From: Propionibacteriaceae bacterium
Lineage (GTDB): Bacteria > Actinomycetota > Actinomycetes > Propionibacteriales > Propionibacteriaceae
Assembly (NCBI GenBank): GCA_025965155.1
Contig: JAOPXN010000020.1
Span: 1 to 49,136, forward strand
Length of the DNA stretch: 49,136 nt
Reading direction: 5' to 3'
Both the position numbers and the translations under genes were made by a program. How positions within the stretch are numbered: the stretch's first letter is position 1; the number at the start of each line of letters is the position of its first letter. This document shows, one piece after another, positions 32,482 through 43,564 of the stretch. The notes beneath the pieces are model-generated. The model did no database searches, was not told where the DNA came from, and saw only the letters and a program-made list of their open reading frames with translations.

Positions 32482-33757
32482 GCGCAGCTCTTTACCTGGC
32501 TACCGCATCGGCCGACCTGCACGCACGTTTTCAGCTGGCCACCGGTGGCCGAGACCTCACCCTGTTCCAGGGCGCACTGCCGAGCGACCCGGCCGAGCTT
32601 GTGGCTCGGTCCGCGATCACGTCACTTCCCGATGTGGTGGCGATCGATGCCCATCAGCGTAGCCAAGAGGCGTTGAATCTTGCCGGCCTGATCGAGCGGC
32701 ACTACCCCCAGGTCAGCGTCGTTCTGGTGAGCGACATCGGCTCGGAGCTGAGCCTCGACGCCATGCGCGTCGGCATCCGCGACATCCTGCACCCGGCCGC
32801 TGAGCTCAGCGAGGTCCAGGCGGTGGTAGAACGTGCCGCACAGGCTGCCCAGTTACGTCGGGCGCTGGCCGCCTCGGAGGCGCCGGGCGGCGCGAGCGGT
32901 CCGGCACGGAGCCGGGTAATCAGCGTGGTGTCCCCCAAGGGTGGCGTCGGCAAGACCACCGTCTCCACCAACCTGGCAGTAGGGCTGGCACGCACCGCGC
33001 CGGGCGCAACCGTCCTGGTCGACCTGGACATCCAGTTCGGTGATGTGGCCTCGGCGCTGAATCTTGAGCCTGAGTACTTCCTGCCCGACACGGTGACCGA
33101 TTCGGCTGCCCGCGACACGATGGTGCTGAAGACCTTCCTCACCCAGCACAAGACGGGTCTCTACGTTATCTGTGGTCCGGAGACGCCGGCGGCCGCCGAC
33201 TCGGTCACCGCCGAGCAGGTCTCCCGGCTGCTGCAGATGCTGGCCTCGGAGTTCGAGTACGTGGTTGTGGACACCGCTCCCGGACTGTCCGAACACACGC
33301 TGGCCGCCATGGATGAGAGCACGGACCTGGTGCTTCTGACCAGCATGGACGTCCCCGGCGTCCGCGGCCTACGCAAAGAGCTCGACACCCTCACCGAGCT
33401 GAACCTGCTCAACGACTCAGGGCACATCGTGCTGAACTTTGCCGACACCCGCGGCGGCCTCACCGTCGCCGACATCGAGGCCACCATCGGCACCAAGGTC
33501 CACCTGACCATCCCCCGCTCCAAGGCGGCACCGTTGTCGGTCAACCAAGGGGTTCCGCTGCTGCAAAGCGACGTCAAGGACCCGATGACCCGGCAACTCC
33601 AGCAGCTTGTCGGTCGCTTCGCTCCCACGCCGGCCGTTCGGACCCGGTCGTTGCCGACCATTCGGGCCCGGTCACTCATCGCCAAGGAACGAGGCACCGA
33701 GCCGGCGCCACGTCGCGCCAAGTCCCGGTGGCGTCTTCCTCGTCGGGCGGTGGCCTG

Positions 33758-33758
<1 letters not shown>
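32478..33758 (+). CDS. cpaE: CpaE/TadZ-like ATPase
   Basis: A 426-residue protein with an atypical receiver-like N-terminal domain (about 1-130: VVAIDAHQRS, VSVVLVSDIG) and a MinD/ParA ATPase. The deviant Walker A is SPKGGVGKTTVSTNL (152-166), Walker A' and B are VLVDLDIQFGDV and VVVDTAPG. TadZ/CpaE proteins place the Tad machine in the cell, often at a pole. The C-terminal 50 residues are very basic (TRSLPTIRARSLIAKER; RRAKSRWRLPRR) and could bind membrane or nucleic acid. Overlaps the next start by one base (TGATG). Confidence 0.9.
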
Positions 33759-35235
<1,477 letters not shown>

Positions 35236-35239
<4 letters not shown>

Positions 35240-36189
35240 CATCGCTGAGCGACCTACCGCTACTGGTCCAGTGCGCCATCGGCGGCGTCGCCGCTGGCCT
35301 GCTGATCCTGTGCTACCTGATCCTCGGCCCGCGGCCAGTCCGGTTGGCGATCGAACGGCGGCGCCCGGGGGTGGCGGCGAAGCCAGGACATCTGGCCTCG
35401 GCAACGACGTCGGCCACCGCAGCCCTCGACAAGATCATCCGGCGCCGGAAGGGCGACGCCGGGGCGGCCGCCTTGGAGATGGCAGGACTGTCCGTACGTG
35501 CGCAGGACTTCACGCTGTTCCTGGTGGCCGGCGTACTGGCTGCCGCGGCAGTCGGTGTGGTCGTCGGTGGACCCGTGCTGGGTCTGCTGCTGGCCGTACT
35601 GGTTCCGGTGGGGGCGAAGGTGGCCCTCGCTGTCTTGGCCAAACGCCGACAGAGCGCGTTCGCTGACCAGATGGACGATTCCTTGCAGCTGATGGCCAGC
35701 AGCCTTCGCGCCGGACACAGCCTGTTGCAAGCGCTCGCGTCGGTCGCGCGGGAGGCAGAGAGTCCCACCTCGGTGGAGTTTGCCCGGGTGATCAATGAGA
35801 CCCGGGTAGGACGCGAACTCGGGGAGGCGCTGCAGGAAACTGCAACGCGGATGGGGAGCCAGGACTTCGTCTGGGTGACCCAGGCCATCGCCATCAACCG
35901 GGAGGTCGGCGGCAATCTCGCCGAGGTGCTCGACGGGGTCGGCCACACGATCCGTGAACGCAACCAACTCCGCCGGCAGGTCCAGGCGCTCGCAGCGGAG
36001 GGCAAGCTGTCGGCGGTGGTGTTGATGGCGCTTCCCTTCGGCATTGCCGCATTTCTCTCTTTCTCCAACCCCGCCTACATCGGCAAGCTGGTCGGGAGTG
36101 TCGCCGGCTATGCCATGCTCGGGACGGCCATCGTGCTGTTGACCGTCGGGGCGGTCTGGATGCGCAAAGTCGTCAGCTTCAAGTTCTGA
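35236..36189 (+). CDS. tadB: TadB inner-membrane platform protein
   Basis: A 317-residue T2SF-type membrane protein. An N-terminal helix (VQCAIGGVAAGLLILCYLIL), a helix pair (LFLVAGVLAAAAVGVVVGGPVLGLLLAV) and a C-terminal pair (AVVLMALPFGIAAFLSFSNPAY; GSVAGYAMLGTAIVLLTVGAVWM) frame the T2SF cytoplasmic domain. That domain has LMASSLRAGHSLLQALASVARE and EVGGNLAEVLDGVGHTIRERNQLRRQVQALAAEG, the usual TadB sequence. With TadC it forms the platform that the CpaF ATPase acts on. Confidence 0.93.
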
Positions 36190-36221
36190 TCACCCACTCG
36201 TCGAGCTAGGAGCAATTCCCC

Positions 36222-37118
36222 GTGCCCATGGCCATTGTGCTCGCCGTCACCTTCATCGGCGTCGCGCTTCTCCTGCTGACCTGGTCGGTGCTTGCTCGCC
36301 CGGATCCGAGCCACCAGCGCGCAGTCCTCAACCTGCAGCGAGGTCTGGACCGTAGGCTCGCGGCTCAGTCAGACCCGGCGCTCGGCGCCCCACGCCCTAG
36401 CACGCTGAACGTGCTCGGCCGGCGACTCACCCCTGCTGGCTCCGTCCGAACTCTCGACCGCCTGCTAGCGCAGGCTGGTCGGCCCCCGGCCTGGCCCCTC
36501 GAACGCTTGATGGCCGGCAAGGTGGTGCTAGCCGGAACACTTGCACTCTTGAGCCTGCTCTATATCAGTTCGGCGCCACGGATGATCCCCATCGTCGTCG
36601 GGATCGCGGTTACCGTCGTCGGCTACTTTCTGCCTGAGCTGCTGCTGCACAGCCGGGGCCAGGAGCGGAGCCAAAAGATCACCCTTGAGCTCGCCGACAC
36701 GTTGGACCAGATGACGATTGCGGTCGAGGCCGGGCTCGGCTTCGACTCCGCCATGGCCCGCGCTGGCCGCAACGGTCAAGGCCCGTTGGCCGAGGAGCTG
36801 GTCCGGACGCTGCAGGACATCCAGGTGGGTCACTCCCGTCGGGACGCCTATGAGGGTCTCGCCCAACGCACCTCGGTACCGGACCTGCGCCGGTTCATCC
36901 GGGCCATCATTCAGGCCGACGCGTACGGAATCGCGATTGCCGACGTTCTCCGCACCCAGGCGGCCGAAATGCGGATGAAGCGGCGGCAGCGGGCCGAGGA
37001 GAAGGCGATGCAGATCCCGGTCAAGGTGATCTTCCCGCTGATGCTCTGCATCCTCCCGGTGCTCTTCATCGTGCTGCTCGGTCCCGCGGCCATGGACATC
37101 ATGGCCGCGTTCAGCTGA
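36222..37118 (+). CDS. tadC: TadC inner-membrane platform protein
   Basis: A 298-residue T2SF-type membrane protein. After an N-terminal helix and a variable cytoplasmic region, a helix pair (VLAGTLALLSLLYIS; IPIVVGIAVTVVGYFLPELLL) leads to LADTLDQMTIAVEAGLGFDSAMARAG, LRRFIRAIIQADAYGIAIADVLRTQAAEMRMKRRQRAEEKAMQIPVK and a last helix pair (VIFPLMLCILPVLFIVLLGPAAM). This is the TadC pattern. GTG 36222 is chosen because AGGAG lies nine bases upstream; ATG 36228 is the alternative. The partner is TadB 32 bp upstream. Confidence 0.92.
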   Translation: MPMAIVLAVTFIGVALLLLTWSVLARPDPSHQRAVLNLQRGLDRRLAAQSDPALGAPRPSTLNVLGRRLTPAGSVRTLDRLLAQAGRPPAWPLERLMAGKVVLAGTLALLSLLYISSAPRMIPIVVGIAVTVVGYFLPELLLHSRGQERSQKITLELADTLDQMTIAVEAGLGFDSAMARAGRNGQGPLAEELVRTLQDIQVGHSRRDAYEGLAQRTSVPDLRRFIRAIIQADAYGIAIADVLRTQAAEMRMKRRQRAEEKAMQIPVKVIFPLMLCILPVLFIVLLGPAAMDIMAAFS

Positions 37119-37155
37119 GAAACTCAAGAATGTACGTCGCGAGGTGGACCGCCCG

Positions 37156-37797
37156 ATGTCGCCGGTGAGCGTCCTAGTCACCGCCTTGATGACCGGGCTG
37201 CTGTCAGCTCTGTGCACCCCCTGGGCACGCGGGCTGGCCGGTCGAGAGTCACGCTGGCTGCACGTCACATCCCCTGCGCTCGTCGGCGGACTGGCCGGCG
37301 CCGGTGCCGCGGCCCTGGCGCAGGGCTGGGCCGAGCTAGTGGCTTTCGCGGCCCTCGCCGTAGCGTGCGCGTTGCTGCTGTGTATCGACCTAGCGGTCCA
37401 TCGGCTGCCAGACATCATCGTGGGTCCGATGTACCTCGTGCTGCTGGTGACCCTGACAGTTGCCGCCGCTACCGGAGGCGACTGGGGTCGGCTGGGCCGC
37501 GCCGCCGCTGCGATGGCCCTCCTCGCCGCTGGTTACTTCGTGCTGGCCTTCATCAGCCCGGCCAGCCTTGGGTTGGGCGACGTGAAGCTGGCGGGGCTCT
37601 TGGGCGCCTTTCTAGGCTGGCTCGGATGGTCGCAGACGCTTCTTGGTGCGCTGTCGGCGTTTGTGCTGGTAGGGCTGTGGAGCGGCGTGCTGCTGCTGAC
37701 CCGGCGGGTCCAGCGGACCGGTTCCGTTGCATTCGGCCCTTGGATGATCCTGGGAGCCGTACTTGGTGCCGCCTCCGGAGTGAGCGCCGTAGTCTGA
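37156..37797 (+). CDS. A24 prepilin peptidase (TadV/CpaA-like)
   Basis: A 213-residue polytopic membrane aspartyl protease. The two catalytic Asp residues are in CIDLAVHRLPD (cytosolic loop after an early helix) and LGLGDVKLAG (the GD motif). The N-terminal methylation domain of full-length PilD is absent, as usual for Tad peptidases. It should cut the Flp and TadE leaders after Gly. ATG 37156 is preferred because GAGGTGG lies eight bases upstream; GTG 37144 is possible. It is the last gene of the Tad locus. Confidence 0.87.
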   Translation: MSPVSVLVTALMTGLLSALCTPWARGLAGRESRWLHVTSPALVGGLAGAGAAALAQGWAELVAFAALAVACALLLCIDLAVHRLPDIIVGPMYLVLLVTLTVAAATGGDWGRLGRAAAAMALLAAGYFVLAFISPASLGLGDVKLAGLLGAFLGWLGWSQTLLGALSAFVLVGLWSGVLLLTRRVQRTGSVAFGPWMILGAVLGAASGVSAVV

Positions 37798-37962
37798 ACC
37801 GACTCGGCGATGGCCATTCGAAATCTGAGCCGACCAGACAATGAAACGCATCGATGAGGTGCCCGGGGATAGCGGGCCGGTGCGGAAGGATAAGTTTTGA
37901 CCAGGTAGCAGGCCGCGCGTCGCCGGACGTGAGGCCGTGATGGGGCACTGGAGCGGAGACAC

Positions 37963-40221
37963 GTGGAAGACCAGAGGTCGCTGGACACCGACTCAGACGC
38001 CCGCGAGGCGCACGAGCCGAGCGAGATCACCTACGATGAGCAGTTCTATCCCGCCCGCCCTCAGCGGCTAAGGCCCCGGGCACGGCTCCGCGACCTGTTC
38101 TCGCTCCGGCCCCGGACCGGCCGGTCGGGTAAACCGGTCGGCGACAACCCGGCCTACGTGTCGTGGTTGATCGAGCAGTCCATGCTGGCCGACGCAGTGG
38201 CGATCTCAAACCAGTTCAGTGGCCAGGGCAGCATGTGGCAGAACCCCTTCGCCAACCCGGACCCGCGGGCAGCGATCGAGAAGACCTCGGTCTGGTTCAC
38301 CGCGTACCCGATCTCGATGATCACCAAGCCTGGCAAGTCCTTCCTCGGAACGCTCGGGGATGACGCGCTCTGGCAGGCCTTCCAGCAGATCGGGATCGAC
38401 GGGATTCACACCGGCCCGGTGAAACAGGCCGGCGGCCTGTCCGGCTGGGACTCCACCCCGAGCATCGACGGCCACTTCGACCGAATCAGTACCCAGATCG
38501 ACGAAGCCTTCGGCACCGAGGAGGAGTTCAGGGCGGTCTGCGAGGTCGCCGCGGTGCACGCTGGCACCGTGATCGACGACATCGTGCCCGGGCACACCGG
38601 CAAGGGGGCCGACTTCCGGCTGGCTGAGATGAAGGTCGGCGACTATCCCGGCATCTACCATATGGTGGAGATTCCCCCGGAGGACTGGCATCTCCTTCCT
38701 GAGCCGGCGCGCGGCCACGACTCGGTGAACCTTGACATCGAGGCCGAGGACCAGCTGGAGAAGGCCGGGTACATCATCGGCCGGCTACAGCGGGTGATCT
38801 TCCACCACCCCGGCATCAAGGACACCAACTGGAGCGCGACCGCACCCGTTCTGGGCCCCGACGGGGTAACTCGTCGCTGGGTCTACCTGCACTACTTCAA
38901 GGAAGGCCAACCCTCGATCAACTGGCTGGACCCGACGTTCGCCGGCATGCGGCTGGTGATCGGGGACGCGCTGCACTCCCTCGGAGACCTCGGGACCGGA
39001 GCGCTCCGGCTGGACGCCAACGGCTTCCTGGGTGTGGAGAAGAGCACCGAGGACGCACCGGCCTGGTCGGAAGGTCACCCGCTCTCCGAAGCCGCGAACC
39101 AGCTGATCGCCAGCATGGTCCGCAAAGTCGGAGGCTTCACCTTCCAGGAGCTGAACCTCACCATCGACGATATTCGCGCCACGTCCGCACGCGGCGCCGA
39201 CCTGTCCTACGACTTCGTGAACCGGCCTGCCTACCACCACGCGATGGCCACCGGCGACACCGAGTTTCTGCGGCTCACGTTGAACGCGTCCCGTGAGATC
39301 GGAGTGGAGCCGGTTTCGCTGGTGCATGCTTTGCAGAACCACGACGAGATGACCTACGAGCTGGTGCATTTCGCCACCCTGCATGCGGATGACGTCTTCA
39401 ACTTCCGGGGCGAGGAGATCACCGGCGGACAGCTGGCTGTGACGATCCGGACCGACCTGATCAACCGGCTCACCGGCGAGGCCGGTCCGTACAACGCCAC
39501 CTTCACCACGAACGGCATCGCCTCCACCACCGCCAGCATCATCGCGGCGTCGCTGGGCTACACCGACCTCTCGGACCTGTCGGAGGAACAGGTCGACAAG
39601 ATCAAACGGGCCCACCTGCTACTCGCCATGTTCAACGCGTTACAGCCGGGTGTGTTCGCCCTGTCGGGTTGGGACCTGCTGGGCATGCTGCCGCTGGAAC
39701 GCAAACAGGTCGCGGCGCTGCTCTCCACCGGCGACACCCGCTGGATCCACCGGGCCGCCTACGACCTGTTGGACTACCAGCCCGACGCCACTATGTCTGC
39801 CTCCCAGATGCCCAGGGGCAAAAGCCTCTACGGGCCACTGAACCGGCAGCTGGATGACCCGGACTCGTTCGTGTCCCGGCTGTCTCAGATCCTTGAGGTC
39901 CGCAAGCGTTATGGGATCGCCGTAGCCAAGCAGCTGGACGTACCGCACGTCTCGCACAAGGGAATGCTGGTCATGATTCACGAGCTGGCGGATGCTGAGC
40001 AGCTTCAGGCGACGGTGCTCAACTTCTCCTGGCACCCGATCGCCGGCAGCGTCATCTCTGAGCACCTGCCGCCCGGTGCTGACGTGATCGACATGTTCAC
40101 TGGCAAGTGGCTTGCCACGGTTGACGATCTGCACAGCTTTGCTGTTTCGCTGCTGCCGTACCAGGGCCTGTCGCTCGCCGTCATCCCCCGGGATGAGCCC
40201 GAGCTGGCAGACGAGCCCTAG
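37963..40221 (+). CDS. Atypical GH13-family enzyme (trehalose-synthase/amylase-like)
   Basis: A 752-residue glycoside hydrolase family 13 protein. Its barrel motifs are present but unusual: region [12 protein letters not shown] (203-213) in place of DxVxNH, region [14 protein letters not shown] with nucleophile Asp351, region [12 protein letters not shown] with acid/base Glu396, and region IV LQNHDE (457-462). [16 protein letters not shown] and the preceding strands are the C-terminal beta-domain. [20 protein letters not shown] is an active-site-side loop specific to this group. The protein is probably cytoplasmic and could act on trehalose/maltose or glucans, but the subfamily is not certain. 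GTG 37963 has GGAG four bases upstream. A bidirectional terminator follows it. It is separate from the Tad locus by 165 bp. Confidence 0.75.
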   Translation: MEDQRSLDTDSDAREAHEPSEITYDEQFYPARPQRLRPRARLRDLFSLRPRTGRSGKPVGDNPAYVSWLIEQSMLADAVAISNQFSGQGSMWQNPFANPDPRAAIEKTSVWFTAYPISMITKPGKSFLGTLGDDALWQAFQQIGIDGIHTGPVKQAGGLSGWDSTPSIDGHFDRISTQIDEAFGTEEEFRAVCEVAAVHAGTVIDDIVPGHTGKGADFRLAEMKVGDYPGIYHMVEIPPEDWHLLPEPARGHDSVNLDIEAEDQLEKAGYIIGRLQRVIFHHPGIKDTNWSATAPVLGPDGVTRRWVYLHYFKEGQPSINWLDPTFAGMRLVIGDALHSLGDLGTGALRLDANGFLGVEKSTEDAPAWSEGHPLSEAANQLIASMVRKVGGFTFQELNLTIDDIRATSARGADLSYDFVNRPAYHHAMATGDTEFLRLTLNASREIGVEPVSLVHALQNHDEMTYELVHFATLHADDVFNFRGEEITGGQLAVTIRTDLINRLTGEAGPYNATFTTNGIASTTASIIAASLGYTDLSDLSEEQVDKIKRAHLLLAMFNALQPGVFALSGWDLLGMLPLERKQVAALLSTGDTRWIHRAAYDLLDYQPDATMSASQMPRGKSLYGPLNRQLDDPDSFVSRLSQILEVRKRYGIAVAKQLDVPHVSHKGMLVMIHELADAEQLQATVLNFSWHPIAGSVISEHLPPGADVIDMFTGKWLATVDDLHSFAVSLLPYQGLSLAVIPRDEPELADEP

Positions 40222-40254
40222 GTCGCCAGCACCATCGAAGTCGGGAGACCCTCG

Positions 40255-40291
40255 CAGCGGGGTCCCCCAGACTGACCGGAGGACCCCGCTG
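40255..40291. terminator. Bidirectional terminator between GH13 and TAP-like genes
   Basis: CAGCGGGGTCC (40255-40265) pairs perfectly with GGACCCCGCTG (40281-40291) around a 15-base loop. It lies between two convergent stops (40221 and 40306), so it can serve both strands. U-poor. Confidence 0.7.
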
Positions 40292-40305
40292 ACGTGGCCG
40301 AACTG

Positions 40306-42063
40306 CTAGCGCAGCCCTCCTTGTTCAGGCATCGGCCGATGCAGCGCAAGCTGCCGTTGCCGGTTCAGCGCCAGGTCCGCTTCGCTGGACTCGAATGGCT
40401 GCACGTCGCCTTTGCACCGTGGGTACTTCGGCTTCACCTTCCCGCTCAGCAGGTAGTTGTCGATCGCCGAAGTGACGCAGGCCGATGTCATATAGGCCGT
40501 GTGCCCGAAGGAGTCACTGGATACCAGGCGGCTGTTCGGCAGCAGCGAAGCCGCCCTCACTGCGCCCTTGTAGGGGGTGGCGGGGTCGTAGAAGTTGCCG
40601 ACGATGAGCACGGGACTGGCTGTCTTGGTCGTATACGGTCCGGTGTAGACATCGTCATCGTTGCCCGTGTAGGCGTCCCCAGCGCACATCGAGGTTTGCC
40701 ATAGCCAAGCCCGCCCGAAGTACTTTGCCCGCTCGTCGGCTTTGGCGGCGTAGGACGGGAAGTCGACGCCTTTGGTGCTCTCCTTGCTATCGGTGCAGGT
40801 GACCGACGCGAAGGCGTCTAGGCCGTTGCTGTACGGGAAGTCGAACCGCGCCGGGCCGAGATCCTTGGTGTAGCGCACAACCTGACTGAGCTTTTCAGCT
40901 GCAGCATCCCGGTTCTTGGCGGACCTCGCGTTGGTCGCGTTTCCGTTGGGCGATTTCTCCGGCGGTTCGGTCAGAGTCATCAGTGAGCTCAACATCTCGA
41001 TGATGAGCTCCGACCCCGCCGGGTCGTAAAGCATGGCCAACATGTTCGCCACCAGATCGGCGTAGCCGAACTCGAACGTCTCCCCGGTCAACGGGTCCTC
41101 GACCTTGACGGGATTTGCCGTCAGCCGTCTGGCGATGAGGTCGGTGTTCGCGACCGGGTCTCCCACCGCGAAAGCGCACCCCGCTCCCCCTGCAGCATCA
41201 CAGCGAACCAGGATCTCGTGCAGGGCCTTCGAGGCGCTGGCTGCCGAATCCAGCCGCGTCGCCAGTGGTTCATGCTGGTTGGATGATGTCCCGCTCCAGG
41301 CGACGGGGTCGAGCACCCCGTCGATCGCCACCGCTCGGAAGCGGTCCGGGAACATGTTGGCGTATACCTGACCAAGGTAAGAGCCGTAGGACAGCCCGAA
41401 GTAGCTGAGCTTGCTGTCCCCGACCGCGCGGCGCATCAGTTCCATGTCCCGCGCCACCTCTGCGGTCGACATAGCGGTTGCCAGTCCACCTGACCTGCTG
41501 CAGGCCTGCCCTAGCATCTTGTCCGACTTCAGCCAGGCGCGTTCCCGGGCCGCGGTGGTCGGGAAGAAGACGTTCCGGCCGGCAAGAGCCGGCTCCTGCT
41601 GACGTGGCCCCGCAAAGCACTTCACATTGTCGCTGAAGGCAATGCCGCGGGGATCCATCCCGACGATGTCAAAGCGGTCAAGCAACTCGCTGGAGAAGAT
41701 GAAAGGCGCGAAGTACGCGACGGCGGTTGCCGAGCCGCCTGGCCCGCCTGGATTGATGAACAGGCTACCGATGCGTTTGTCTGGCTTCCGGGCCTTGAGG
41801 CGGAGCAGCGCGAGTTCGGTCTGCGGGCCCATCGTCTCGTCGTAGTCGAGGGGCACCTTGACCGTCGTACATTCGGCTCTGCCGAAACAGGAGTACCAGT
41901 CCAGTTTCGGAGTCGCTATTGCATCCATTTTTCTGGCTTCCGCGGCGGGCGAAAATCCGTTGGTCTTTGCATCAGCCAGACCGATCGTACTGAAGGGCAA
42001 CAGTCCCCCAGCCAGGGCCAAAGCTGTCGCCAAGCCGATGAGCTTTTTTCTGCGTGCGGACAT
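40306..42063 (-). CDS. Secreted alpha/beta hydrolase, TAP/SlpD-type aminopeptidase-like
   Basis: A 585-residue exported serine hydrolase. The signal peptide is MSARRKKLIGLATALALAGG followed by LLPFSTIGLADA. INPGGPGGSAT (103-113) is the oxyanion region, MDPRG a family element, GLSYGSYLG holds nucleophile Ser225, and near the end NFYDPATPY and SFGHTAY give Asp and His. A C-terminal TAP_C-like segment (YMTSACVTSAIDNYLLSGKVKPKYPRC) closes the fold with a probable disulphide. The relatives cleave tripeptides from protein N-termini or hydrolyse small esters. ATG 42063 has GGGGGAG nine bases upstream. It is divergent from the DksA-like gene. Confidence 0.9.
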   Translation of the reverse strand: MSARRKKLIGLATALALAGGLLPFSTIGLADAKTNGFSPAAEARKMDAIATPKLDWYSCFGRAECTTVKVPLDYDETMGPQTELALLRLKARKPDKRIGSLFINPGGPGGSATAVAYFAPFIFSSELLDRFDIVGMDPRGIAFSDNVKCFAGPRQQEPALAGRNVFFPTTAARERAWLKSDKMLGQACSRSGGLATAMSTAEVARDMELMRRAVGDSKLSYFGLSYGSYLGQVYANMFPDRFRAVAIDGVLDPVAWSGTSSNQHEPLATRLDSAASASKALHEILVRCDAAGGAGCAFAVGDPVANTDLIARRLTANPVKVEDPLTGETFEFGYADLVANMLAMLYDPAGSELIIEMLSSLMTLTEPPEKSPNGNATNARSAKNRDAAAEKLSQVVRYTKDLGPARFDFPYSNGLDAFASVTCTDSKESTKGVDFPSYAAKADERAKYFGRAWLWQTSMCAGDAYTGNDDDVYTGPYTTKTASPVLIVGNFYDPATPYKGAVRAASLLPNSRLVSSDSFGHTAYMTSACVTSAIDNYLLSGKVKPKYPRCKGDVQPFESSEADLALNRQRQLALHRPMPEQGGLR

Positions 42064-42259
42064 TATCTGGCACTCCCCCCTGTGGCCCGCACCGTTGCGA
42101 GCCGTCTAGCTCCTCAAACTAAAACCTCCTGTTAATTCCTGCCTAGGTTCGGCACAGGGTTTCCTTCCAACTCTTCTGGTTTGAATCTGGCGTTTTCCTC
42201 CCCGAGCCGACGCCGATCGGGTCGCCGGGCTACCAGACCACATCCGATAGCGTCGACGC

Positions 42260-42619
42260 ATGAGCACCGCTGAGCACTTCCTCGCGCTGATCGATGGTCG
42301 GATCGCTCGCGAGGAGGCCCAGATAGAAGGGCTCGCATCCGCAATCGAGAAGATGCGGGTCGCCCGCAGCCTGACCACGGCCGACGACGAACACGACCCG
42401 GAAGGTTCGACCGTGTCGCTGGACCAGGCCAGGGATGCCGCCCTTCTGGTGCATGCGCGCTCCGCGCTCAGCGAGCTGCAGGCGGCGCGCGACCGCCTCC
42501 GCGGCGGCACCTACGGGCGGTGCGAGCGCTGTGGCCGAGAGATTCCGGCAGCCCGGCTGGAGGTACGACCCGAGGCCCGTCTGTGCGTGCCTTGCTCGGA
42601 AGGGCGGGCTAGATCGTGA
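42260..42619 (+). CDS. DksA/TraR C4-type zinc-finger protein
   Basis: A 119-residue protein with an N-terminal helical hairpin (coiled-coil region, about 5-80) and a C-terminal C4 zinc finger: Cys88, Cys91, Cys109 and Cys112 (GRCERCGREIPAARLEV, then CVPC). DksA/TraR proteins reach into the RNA polymerase secondary channel; the acidic coiled-coil tip (ADDEHDPEGS) is in the right place but is not the DxxDxA of DksA. It may be a polymerase-binding regulator or a divergent family member. ATG 42260 has no clear ribosome site, so a leaderless transcript is possible. The stop overlaps the next gene by 4 nt (GTGA). Confidence 0.88.
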   Translation: MSTAEHFLALIDGRIAREEAQIEGLASAIEKMRVARSLTTADDEHDPEGSTVSLDQARDAALLVHARSALSELQAARDRLRGGTYGRCERCGREIPAARLEVRPEARLCVPCSEGRARS

Positions 42620-43437
42620 TCCGGGTCGGCATCTCTGGCTGGACCTATCCCCGATGGCGGAAGGTTTTCTATCCCGAGGGACTCCCCCAGCGGGCTGAGC
42701 TGAGCTACGCAGCACGGCAGGTCAACTCCATCGAAATCAACGGCTCCTTCTACTCCTTGCAGCGGCCGAAGAGCTATCAGTCTTGGCATCACCAGACCCC
42801 GGACGACTTCGTCTTCTCGGTCAAAGGCGGACGGTTCATTACGCATATGAAAAAGCTCGCCGGCGTGGAGACGGCACTGGCCAACTTCTTCGCCAGCGGT
42901 CCTCTTGCACTCGGCTCGAAGCTAGGCCCATTCCTGTGGCAGCTGCCGCCCACCCTGGGCTACGATCCCGACCGCTTGGCCACCTTCTTCGACCAGCTTC
43001 CACGGACGGCCGGTGCCGCCGCCGAGCTCGCTGCACACCATGACAGCAAAGTGCCCGAGGATCAGGCGTTGACCACTGCCCCGGATCCGGAGCATCCACT
43101 GCGACACTGCCTCGAGGTCCGTCATCCCAGCTTCAATGACCCGGGCCTGATCGACCTCCTCCGCCAGCACGATATAGCGCTGGTGGTCGCCGACACGGCA
43201 GGCAAATGGCCGATGATCAAGAAGATCACGGCGGATTTCGTCTACGTCCGGCTGCACGGAGACACCGAGCTCTACACGAGCGGTTACAGTCCCGCCGCGA
43301 TCGACGCGTGGGCCCGCGAGGTCGAGAAGTGGGCGGAGAACGGCGATGTGTACGTCTACTTCGACAACGACGCGAAGGTCCATGCACCGCGCGACGCCAT
43401 GGCCCTGCTGGCTCGGCTCGGCATCAGCGCCTGCTGA
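42616..43437 (+). CDS. DUF72 (YecE-like) TIM-barrel protein
   Basis: A 273-residue DUF72 protein. It begins IRVGISGWTYPRWRKVFYPEGLPQ, then NSIEINGSFYSLQRPKSYQSW, FVFSVKGGRFITH, FLWQLPPTLGYD, CLEVRHPSF, DFVYVRLHGDTELYTSGYS and VYVYFDNDAKVHAPRDAMAL. These match the family pattern (GtsGw.Y..W, fYP......L..Ya..f..vEin.tfY, vRfHG, YF.Nd). The function is not established; the fold is a TIM barrel and the conserved polar residues suggest an enzyme. GTG 42616 overlaps the DksA-like stop, so the pair is co-translated. Confidence 0.92.
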   Translation: MIRVGISGWTYPRWRKVFYPEGLPQRAELSYAARQVNSIEINGSFYSLQRPKSYQSWHHQTPDDFVFSVKGGRFITHMKKLAGVETALANFFASGPLALGSKLGPFLWQLPPTLGYDPDRLATFFDQLPRTAGAAAELAAHHDSKVPEDQALTTAPDPEHPLRHCLEVRHPSFNDPGLIDLLRQHDIALVVADTAGKWPMIKKITADFVYVRLHGDTELYTSGYSPAAIDAWAREVEKWAENGDVYVYFDNDAKVHAPRDAMALLARLGISAC

Positions 43438-43520
43438 GCCGTCTGGTCTCCGACCGCAGTCGTGAGTGTTGCAGGTCTCATTAGGGACGGAGTTGCGCCG
43501 GCGCGGCCACTCCACCAACA

Positions 43521-43538
43521 TAAGGTAGGCTTCCCTAA
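43521..43538 (+). promoter_or_regulatory. IdeR/DtxR-type iron box
   Basis: TAAGGTAGGCTTCCCTAA lies 27 bp before the ATG of the substrate-binding protein. Compared with the common actinobacterial box TTAGGTAAGGCTTACCTAA it agrees at 16 of 19 positions if one base is missing in the left half. Iron-bound IdeR/DtxR at this place would repress the downstream transporter when iron is sufficient. Confidence 0.72.
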
Positions 43539-43564
43539 GTTGATTGGTATCGAAAGGTGTATCT

